A stretch of DNA of 64,000 nt, from positions 1-64,000 of the forward strand of contig JAVKKH010000009.1 in assembly GCA_031296405.1 (NCBI GenBank). Reading direction: 5' to 3'. The notes beneath the pieces were generated by a model that ran no database searches, was not told the DNA's origin, and saw only the letters and a program-made list of their open reading frames with translations. Below, piece by piece: positions 24,493 through 30,762 of this stretch. Each line of letters starts with the position of its first letter. Position 1 is the first letter of the stretch. Position numbers and translations under genes: made by a program. The DNA is from Candidatus Tepidifontimicrobium thermophilum. GTDB lineage: Bacteria > Sysuimicrobiota > Sysuimicrobiia > Sysuimicrobiales > Sysuimicrobiaceae.

Positions 24493-25749
24493 TCACACCA
24501 CCCCCTCCGCCCGGAGCCGTTCCACGTCCTCCGGGCTGAGGCCCAGCTCCCCGTACACCTCCACGTTGTGCTCGCCCACCCGCGGCGCGGGCCGCCGGAT
24601 CCCCGCGGCACCGTTGGAGAAGCGCGCGAAGCCGCGAGGGTAGTGCAGCGTGGCTTCCAGCCCCGGGTGGTACACGGGTTCCCAGAACCCCCGCGCCTCC
24701 AGCTGCGGGTCCTCCCGGATGTCCCGCGGGTCGGCCACGGGGTAGCCCAGGATCCCCCGGCGCAGGGCCTCCTCGGTGAACTCCGCTTTGGTCCGCTCCG
24801 CGAGAAACGCCGCGATGGCCTGCTCCAGCTCGTCGATCTCCTCCTGGGTCGCGGTGACCACGTCGAAGGCCTCCCAGTCGCGGCCCCGCAACGTCTCCGG
24901 CAACGCTCCGCACTCCTCCATCCAGCGCACCAGGGCCGCGTTGGAGTGGCGGCCCGCCTCGCCGGAGTACAGGATGAAGTTGATGTACCCGTCCCGGCAC
25001 CGGTACACGGCCCGCACCCGCGCGCCGTGCACGTTACGGCCCACCATGTGGTTGCCGGCCCGGCGCAGGTCCTTGCCGAACAGGCTGCAGTACGCGGGCG
25101 CGTTGGCCAGGGCGCTCAGCAGGCTGGCCTGAGCGGACACGTCCACCAGCTGGCCGCGTCCGGTCCGCTGGCGGTACACGTGCGCCACCAGGGCACCCGC
25201 GGCCGCGTACAGGCTGCCCCACAGGGGCGCCTGCGGCAACGACACCCGCAACGGAGGGCCGTCGGGACTGCCCACGAGGTGCAGGAGGCCGCTCGCGGCC
25301 ATCACCACCAGGTCCGGACCCCGCCACCGGCTACGGGGACCGGTGCGTCCGAAGGGCGTGACGGACACCCACACCAGCCGCGGGTTGTGCTCCCGCAGCT
25401 GCGGGTAGCCGACACCCAAGTCCTCCAGGAAGCCCGGCGGGTAGGACTCCACCACGAAGTCCGCCCGCGCCACCAGGCGCGCGAACAGCTCCCGCCCCCG
25501 GGGACTCTCGAGCGCCAGGGTGATGCCGCGCTTGTTGGCGTTGTACGCAAGCCACGGGAGGCTGCGCTCCGGGTGGGGTTCGTCCCGGTAAAACGGGCCC
25601 CGCCACCGGCCCGGGTCGCCCCCCGGGGGTTCCACCTTCACCACGTCCGCGCCCAGGTCCCCCAATAGCCGGCCGCAGAACCAGCCGGCCTCGTCCGTGA
25701 GATCCAGCACCCGGTAGCTGGCCAGCAGCCCTGAGGCTTCCCTCACCAC
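24493..25749 (-). CDS. Class III CoA-transferase homolog lacking the catalytic Asp
   Basis: The 418-aa protein has the family III fold (YRVLDLTDEAGWFCGRLLGD, GADVVKVEPPGGDPGRWRGP, VVESYPPGFLEDLGVGYPQL, TGRGQLVDVSAQASLL) but the position of the aspartyl nucleophile is Pro175 (VSLPQAPLWGSLYAA). In heteromeric family III enzymes of anaerobic aromatic degradation only one subunit needs the Asp, so this would be the non-catalytic partner of the next gene. The GTG at 25749 (or 25746) overlaps the gntR end by a few bases. The stop at 24493-24495 is one base before the partner start region. Confidence 0.83.
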   Translation of the reverse strand: MVREASGLLASYRVLDLTDEAGWFCGRLLGDLGADVVKVEPPGGDPGRWRGPFYRDEPHPERSLPWLAYNANKRGITLALESPRGRELFARLVARADFVVESYPPGFLEDLGVGYPQLREHNPRLVWVSVTPFGRTGPRSRWRGPDLVVMAASGLLHLVGSPDGPPLRVSLPQAPLWGSLYAAAGALVAHVYRQRTGRGQLVDVSAQASLLSALANAPAYCSLFGKDLRRAGNHMVGRNVHGARVRAVYRCRDGYINFILYSGEAGRHSNAALVRWMEECGALPETLRGRDWEAFDVVTATQEEIDELEQAIAAFLAERTKAEFTEEALRRGILGYPVADPRDIREDPQLEARGFWEPVYHPGLEATLHYPRGFARFSNGAAGIRRPAPRVGEHNVEVYGELGLSPEDVERLRAEGVV

Positions 25750-26498
25750 GGAGACCCCACCCTCCTGCGCCGGGACAGCTTCTGCACGCGTTCCGCGAAG
25801 TACAGCAGGTGCTCCCGCATGAGGGACCGGGCGCGTTCCGGGTCGCGGGCCCGCACCGCGTCCAGGATCGCCTGGTGGTCTTCCACCGCCCGGGTGGCCA
25901 TGGCGTCGTCGGGCAGCAGCCGCGCCAGGACCTCGTGGAACAGGGCACGGAAGGAGGCCAGGGCGGCGACCAGGACGGGGTTCCCGGAGGCCTCCGCCAG
26001 CGCCGTGTGGAACCCCACGCTGTGGGGAATGAAGTAGGGATCGCCACGCTGCCGTCCCGCGCGGGCCGCTTCCACCGCCGCGTGCATGGCCTCCAGGTCT
26101 TTGGGCCGGGCCCGCTGGGCGGCCAGCGCGGCCACCTCCGGCTCCAGGAGCAGCCGGGCTTCGGCCAGGGCCCGCAGCGACGCCCGGTTCACCCGCAGGA
26201 GGTTCGCCAGGGACTCGGTGACGTGCCGAGGGCCCGGAACCGAGACGAATACCCCGCCCCCGGCACCGACCCGGATGCGCACGAAGCCCTCGGACTCCAG
26301 GACCCGCAGGGCGTCGCGGATGGTCACCCGGCTCAGCCCGAACTGCCGGGCCAGCTCCTTTTCCGACGGCAGCCGCTGCCCGCTGCGGAGCTCGCCCCGC
26401 AGGACCATCTCCTTGATGTGCCGGACCACCGAGTCCGAGGCGCGGGCCGGCCGGGGCGGTTCGACGGGCGTGCGGACGAGGGGTTCTGCCTCCGCCAC
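25743..26498 (-). CDS. GntR-family (FadR/FCD) transcriptional regulator
   Basis: The 251-aa protein has a GntR winged helix (about residues 24-90: MVLRGELRSGQRLPSEKELA, FGLSRVTIRDALRVLESEGF) and an FCD ligand domain with likely metal ligands in GFHTALAEASGN, EDHQAILDAV and MREHLLYF. FCD regulators sense organic acids or acyl-CoAs. It is the first gene of the CoA-transferase/UbiD row and is divergent from ubiX, with an imperfect palindrome at 26505-26522 just upstream. It probably controls both directions. GTG start at 26498. Confidence 0.87.
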   Translation of the reverse strand: MAEAEPLVRTPVEPPRPARASDSVVRHIKEMVLRGELRSGQRLPSEKELARQFGLSRVTIRDALRVLESEGFVRIRVGAGGGVFVSVPGPRHVTESLANLLRVNRASLRALAEARLLLEPEVAALAAQRARPKDLEAMHAAVEAARAGRQRGDPYFIPHSVGFHTALAEASGNPVLVAALASFRALFHEVLARLLPDDAMATRAVEDHQAILDAVRARDPERARSLMREHLLYFAERVQKLSRRRRVGSPW

Positions 26499-26504
26499 GG
26501 CAAA

Positions 26505-26522
26505 GGTAAGATCGATCAGACC
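26505..26522. promoter_or_regulatory. Imperfect palindrome between gntR and ubiX, candidate GntR operator
   Basis: GGTAAGATCGATCAGACC matches its reverse complement at 14 of 18 bases (GGTnnGATCGATCnnACC). It starts 7 bp upstream of the gntR start. A second inverted pair, GACC-atc-GGTC, lies at 26533-26543. FCD-type GntR proteins usually bind such sites next to their own gene. Confidence 0.4.
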
Positions 26523-26579
26523 TCCGGCCGAAGACCATCGGTCCTCCAGCCGACGGCCTCGGGTGCGGACCCGATGTCG

Positions 26580-26608
26580 TTGACACCCGGAGGTGCGGCG
26601 CCCATCAT
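26580..26608 (+). promoter_or_regulatory. Sigma-70 promoter of ubiX
   Basis: A perfect -35 TTGACA (26580-26585) is followed after 17 bp by CATCAT (26603-26608, 4 of 6 matches to TATAAT). The ubiX ATG lies 28 bp further, after GGGAGGG. This is the best promoter match in the window. Confidence 0.6.
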
Positions 26609-26635
26609 GGGGCCGACTGCCGAGGGAGGGTTGGT

Positions 26636-27229
26636 ATGGAGGGCGAGGGGAGCCGGCGGCTGGTGGTGGCCATCACCGGGGCCAGCGGGGCCATCTTGGG
26701 GATCCGGCTGCTGGAGGCCGCGCGGGAGCTGGGGCTGGAGACGCACCTGGTGGTCAGCGAGTGGGCGGAGCGGACCATCCAGCACGAGACCGACTACCGC
26801 GTGGAGGACGTCCTGGGCCTAGCGAGCGTGGTGCACCGCCGCGACGACCAGGCCGCGACGATCTCCAGCGGCTCGTTCCCCACCCGGGGGATGGCGGTGG
26901 TGCCGTGCAGCATGAAGACCCTGGCCGCCATCGCCTGCGGCTTCGCGGACGACCTCATCCACCGGGCTGCGGACGTCACCCTGAAGGAACGGCGCAAGCT
27001 GGTCCTGGTGCCCCGGGAAGCCCCCCTGAGCAGCATCCACCTGGAGAACATGCTGAAGCTGTCCAACCTGGGTGCGGTGATCCTCCCGCCGGTCCCGGCC
27101 TTCTACACCCACCCGCGGAGCCTGGACGAGGTGGTGGACCACGTGGTGGCGCGGGTCCTGGACCAGTTCGGGTGGAGCTGGAGCCGCGCCCGGCGGTGGG
27201 ACGGCCGGATGCCGCGGGCTTCCGAGTAA
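26636..27229 (+). CDS. ubiX: UbiX flavin prenyltransferase
   Basis: The 197-aa protein has the UbiX fold: VVAITGASGAILGIRLLEAA (FMN site), LVVSEWAERTI, the SGSFPTRGMAVVPCSMKTLA string that binds the flavin and isoprenyl phosphate, LKERRKLVLVPREAPLSSIH and PPVPAFYTHPRSLDEVVDHV. It attaches a dimethylallyl group to FMN to make prenyl-FMN, the cofactor of UbiD enzymes; four such enzymes are encoded opposite. A single UbiX could serve them all. Strong Shine-Dalgarno (GGGAGGG, 5 nt). Confidence 0.95.
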   Translation: MEGEGSRRLVVAITGASGAILGIRLLEAARELGLETHLVVSEWAERTIQHETDYRVEDVLGLASVVHRRDDQAATISSGSFPTRGMAVVPCSMKTLAAIACGFADDLIHRAADVTLKERRKLVLVPREAPLSSIHLENMLKLSNLGAVILPPVPAFYTHPRSLDEVVDHVVARVLDQFGWSWSRARRWDGRMPRASE

Positions 27230-27264
27230 GCCCCGCACCGGCTTTTCGGGCTCTAGCTCGGGTC

Positions 27265-28053
27265 ATGACGGCGCTCGGGGACGTCCTGAGATCCGCCGCG
27301 TGCTGGCCCGCGGCGCTGGTGGGAAGCCTCCTGGCTTCGGTACTGGCCTGGCGGCTGGGCGCCCTGTCCGCAGACGGGGCGGCGGCCGCGGTGGCGGTGG
27401 GCACCGTGGTGGCCGGCGCGGGAGGCTGGGGCTGGGCCGCCCTCCTGCTGGGGTTCGTGGCCGCCGCCTCCGCCGCCAGCGCCCTGCCGCCGCGCCCGCA
27501 GGCGCCCAGGCGCAACGCCCGCCAGGTCCTGGCGAACGGGCTGGTGGCGGCGGCAGCCGCGTGGCTGCACGGTCTGGAGGCGGTCTCCGCCGGACCGGCG
27601 TTCGCGGCCGCGCTGAGCGCCGCGTGGGCGGACACCTGGGCCACGGAGTTCGGGGTGCGCTACGGGGGCAGGCCCCGGCGCCTGTGGGACCGCAAGCCCC
27701 TGGAGCCGGGAGCCAGCGGCGGGATCACGGCCGCGGGCACCGCCGCAGGGGTGGTGGCGGCGGTCTGCTGCGGCGGGCTGGCGGGCGCGCTGGGCATAGC
27801 ACCGGCGGGCTGGACCGCGGCAGCGGGCGTGGCGGGGATGCTGCTGGACTCGGCGGTGGGAGGGGCTGTCCAGGCGCACTACCGGTGCACCGCCTGCGGC
27901 CGCGAGACCGAGCTGACCAGGTGTGGGTGCGGCGCCCGCACCCGGCGGGTGCGGGGGCTGCGGTGGGTGGACAACGACGCCACCAACCTCCTCGCCACCG
28001 CCGCGAGCGGTGCCCTGGGCCTGTGGTGGAGCCTGCCGGGCCGCTTACCATGA
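27265..28053 (+). CDS. DUF92/TMEM19-family membrane protein
   Basis: The 262-aa protein is mostly hydrophobic with about six membrane segments, the family strings LSAAWADTWATEFGVRYGG and LEPGASGGITAAGTAAGVVA, and a cysteine group (YRCTACGRETEL, TRCGCGARTRRVRG) before WVDNDATNLLATAAS. Bacterial and archaeal DUF92 proteins often occur near isoprenoid or lipid genes; in phototrophs a family member is a phytyl-phosphate kinase, so a prenyl-phosphate role next to ubiX is conceivable (inference). ATG 27265; the guaB Shine-Dalgarno follows shortly after its end. Confidence 0.75.
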   Translation: MTALGDVLRSAACWPAALVGSLLASVLAWRLGALSADGAAAAVAVGTVVAGAGGWGWAALLLGFVAAASAASALPPRPQAPRRNARQVLANGLVAAAAAWLHGLEAVSAGPAFAAALSAAWADTWATEFGVRYGGRPRRLWDRKPLEPGASGGITAAGTAAGVVAAVCCGGLAGALGIAPAGWTAAAGVAGMLLDSAVGGAVQAHYRCTACGRETELTRCGCGARTRRVRGLRWVDNDATNLLATAASGALGLWWSLPGRLP

Positions 28054-28071
28054 TGGACGGAGGAGGTAGAC

Positions 28072-29505
28072 GTGGAAGGGGTACCGCTGGGTTTGACCTT
28101 CGACGACGTGCTGCTAATTCCGCGCCGGTCACCGGTAGAGAGCCGCGCGGAGGTGGACACCCGCACCCAGTTGGCCCGCGGGATCGAGTTGTCCGTGCCC
28201 ATCGTGAGCGCCAACATGGACGCGGTCACGGAAAGCGAGATGGCCATCGCTATGGCGCGGGAGGGCGGGCTGGGCATCATCCACCGGTTCCTCCCCACAG
28301 ACCAGCAGGTGGCGGAGGTCCGGCGGGTCAAGCGGGCGGAGAGCATCGTCATCGAGCAGCCGTACACCATCCGGCCGGACCAGACCCTGCGGGAGGCGGT
28401 GGCGTTCCTGGAGGAGCACGGGTCCGCGGGACTCCTGGTGGTGCAGGACGGCCGGTTGGTGGGGATCGTCACCGCCCGGGACCTGCTGTTCGAGGAGGAC
28501 CTGGACCGTCCCGTGCGGGAGGTGATGACGCCCCGCGACCGGCTCGTCACGGCACCCCCGGGGATCAGCATGGAGGAGGCCAAGCGGATCCTCCACGCGC
28601 ACCGGGTGGAGAAGCTGCCCCTGGTGGACGGGGACGGCCGGCTGGTGGGCCTGGTGACCAGCCGGGACATCCGCGCCCGCTCTCAGTACCCGCACGCGAC
28701 CAAGGACGAGCGTGGCCGGCTCCGGGTCGGTGCCGCGGTGGGCGTGCGCGGCGACTACCTGGAGCGCGCGGCGGCGCTGGTGGAAGAAGGGGTGGACGTG
28801 CTGGTGGTGGACGTGGCGCACGGGCACTCGGAGGCGGTGCTGCGGGCGGTGCGCACCCTGCGCAGGCGGTTCCCCGAAGTCCCCATCGTGGCCGGGAACG
28901 TGGCCACCGCGGAGGGCACGGTGGACCTCATCGAGGCCGGTGCGGACGCGGTGAAGGTCGGGGTGGGGCCCGGGTCCACCTGCACCACTCGGGTGGTCAC
29001 GGGAGCGGGCGTCCCGCAGCTTTCCGCCATTCTGGACTGCGCCCGGGCGGCCCGGCCCCGGGGCGTGCCCATCATCGCGGACGGGGGGATCCGTAGCTCC
29101 GGCGACATCACCAAGGCCCTGGCCGCGGGCGCCAGCGCGGTGATGCTGGGCAACCTGCTGGCGGGCACGGAGGAGAGCCCGGGTGCCACGGTGATCCGCA
29201 ACGGCCGCCAGTACAAGACGTACCGGGGCATGGCCAGCCTGTGGGCCACCGCCCGCCGCCGGTCCCTGGACAGCCCTGTGGACGAGGAGGACATCGGGCA
29301 GATCGTGGCCGAGGGGATCGAGGCGCTGGTGCCCTACCGGGGCAAGGTGGCGGACGTGCTGCGCCAGCTGGTGGGCGGCCTGCGGTCGGGGATGAGCTAC
29401 TGCGGGGCCCGGACCATTCCGGAGCTGTGGGAGAACGCCCGGTTCGTCCGCATCACCCCCGCCGGCCTGCGGGAGAGCCTGCCCCACGACGTGGAGCCGC
29501 TGTAG
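28072..29505 (+). CDS. guaB: IMP dehydrogenase
   Basis: The 477-aa enzyme oxidises IMP to XMP with NAD, the first step to GMP. It shows [20 protein letters not shown] at the start, a CBS-domain pair (about residues 95-205), [11 protein letters not shown], the catalytic loop [19 protein letters not shown] with its Cys (Thr replaces the common Ile before Cys), [20 protein letters not shown] and the flap [14 protein letters not shown] start after AGGAGG (5 nt). It stands apart from the purine operon, which runs in the other direction 4 kb away. Confidence 0.96.
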   Translation: MEGVPLGLTFDDVLLIPRRSPVESRAEVDTRTQLARGIELSVPIVSANMDAVTESEMAIAMAREGGLGIIHRFLPTDQQVAEVRRVKRAESIVIEQPYTIRPDQTLREAVAFLEEHGSAGLLVVQDGRLVGIVTARDLLFEEDLDRPVREVMTPRDRLVTAPPGISMEEAKRILHAHRVEKLPLVDGDGRLVGLVTSRDIRARSQYPHATKDERGRLRVGAAVGVRGDYLERAAALVEEGVDVLVVDVAHGHSEAVLRAVRTLRRRFPEVPIVAGNVATAEGTVDLIEAGADAVKVGVGPGSTCTTRVVTGAGVPQLSAILDCARAARPRGVPIIADGGIRSSGDITKALAAGASAVMLGNLLAGTEESPGATVIRNGRQYKTYRGMASLWATARRRSLDSPVDEEDIGQIVAEGIEALVPYRGKVADVLRQLVGGLRSGMSYCGARTIPELWENARFVRITPAGLRESLPHDVEPL

Positions 29506-29557
29506 CCAACACACGGCACCGCGTCCAGGACCGCCCGGACCTATCGGGTCCCCGGGG

Positions 29558-30757
29558 TTGGCATGCTCCTTGCAACTCTTCCTGGCGATGGTCCGCAACG
29601 CCCAGCTGCCGGACTCCGAGGCCCGCCGTCGCCGGGCCCAGGCCCGGGGAATCCTGATCTCTGCCCTGGGCTACGCCACGGCCCTGGGGGTCATAGAGCT
29701 GACGGCCCGCCTGTGGCACTCGCCCCTGTCGCCCTCGGTGATGGCGAAGCTAGCGGCGGTCACCGCCGCGGTGCTGGCCGGCCTGTACCTCATGGCCGCC
29801 ACCGGGGCCACCCGGTGGGTGCGGTCCTGGGACCCTCACTTCGTGTACGTGCCCCTGCTGGCCACGGTGTTCCTCCTCAACCTGTACATGCGGGCGGTCC
29901 CGGACGCCCGGTGGGTCCTCGTGCACGGCTGGCTGGGTTCGCTCGGGCTGGTGGCGGGCTTCGGCGCCGTCTGGCCCCTGCTGGGCCTTACGGCCCTGTA
30001 CCTGGCCACGTACCTGTGGGTGGCGAGCGGCGGACCTGGCTTCTACCTGCGCCAGGAACTCGTGGTGGTCTTCGCGGTGGCGTTCGCGTCGGTGATGTGC
30101 AGCGTGGCGTCCGAGCGGTTCCGGAGACAGCGGGAGAGGTCCAAGCAGCTGGCCCGACAGCTGGAGGAGGCCAACCGCCGGCTGGCGGACCTGGCCCTTC
30201 GGGACCCCCTCACGGGCGTGCACAACCGCCGCTACTTGGAGGAGTTCCTCGCACAACAGCTCGCACGGGCACAGCGGCAGCACACCCCCGTCCTGGTGGC
30301 CATGGTGGACCTGGACGACTTCAAGCTGTACAACGACACCCAGGGCCACCTGGCCGGGGACGAGGTCCTGCGCCGGGTAGCAGACGCCATGCGCTGTTGC
30401 GTGCGCCGCAGTGACCTGGTGGCCCGGTACGGCGGGGAGGAGTTCACCGTGGTGCTGGTGGACACCAACCCTCACGACGGCGCCCGCGTGCTGGAGCGGA
30501 TCCGCAGCGCGGTGGCGTCTTTGCCCTTGCCCGGGGCCGAGCTGCTCCCGTGGGGGTCCGTCACCGTCAGCCTGGGTGCTGCCTGCTACCCGGAAGACGG
30601 GTTCACCGCCCAGGAGCTGCTCACCCGAGCGGACGACGCCCTGTACCGCGCGAAGACCCTGGGCAAGAACCGGGTGGAGTTCGCGCGGGCCCCCGGTCCC
30701 ACTACGACCTCTGTCCCTGAGGGCACACGACTTGCTCCCGACCTGGCCAGGGGGTAA
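29558..30757 (+). CDS. Membrane-bound diguanylate cyclase (GGDEF)
   Basis: The 399-aa protein has about six N-terminal membrane helices (residues 30-185), a short coiled coil (RFRRQRERSKQLARQLEEAN) and a C-terminal GGDEF domain with the active GGEEF signature (VARYGGEEFTVVL) and an upstream RxxD inhibitory site (RRSD, five residues before). It should make cyclic di-GMP and be product-inhibited. Start unclear: TTG 29558, or ATG 29588, which removes 10 residues; neither has a clear Shine-Dalgarno. A GC-rich inverted repeat between guaB and this gene (about 29534-29556) could be a weak terminator. Followed after 5 bp by the EAL protein. Confidence 0.88.
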   Translation: MACSLQLFLAMVRNAQLPDSEARRRRAQARGILISALGYATALGVIELTARLWHSPLSPSVMAKLAAVTAAVLAGLYLMAATGATRWVRSWDPHFVYVPLLATVFLLNLYMRAVPDARWVLVHGWLGSLGLVAGFGAVWPLLGLTALYLATYLWVASGGPGFYLRQELVVVFAVAFASVMCSVASERFRRQRERSKQLARQLEEANRRLADLALRDPLTGVHNRRYLEEFLAQQLARAQRQHTPVLVAMVDLDDFKLYNDTQGHLAGDEVLRRVADAMRCCVRRSDLVARYGGEEFTVVLVDTNPHDGARVLERIRSAVASLPLPGAELLPWGSVTVSLGAACYPEDGFTAQELLTRADDALYRAKTLGKNRVEFARAPGPTTTSVPEGTRLAPDLARG

Positions 30758-30762
30758 GAACC

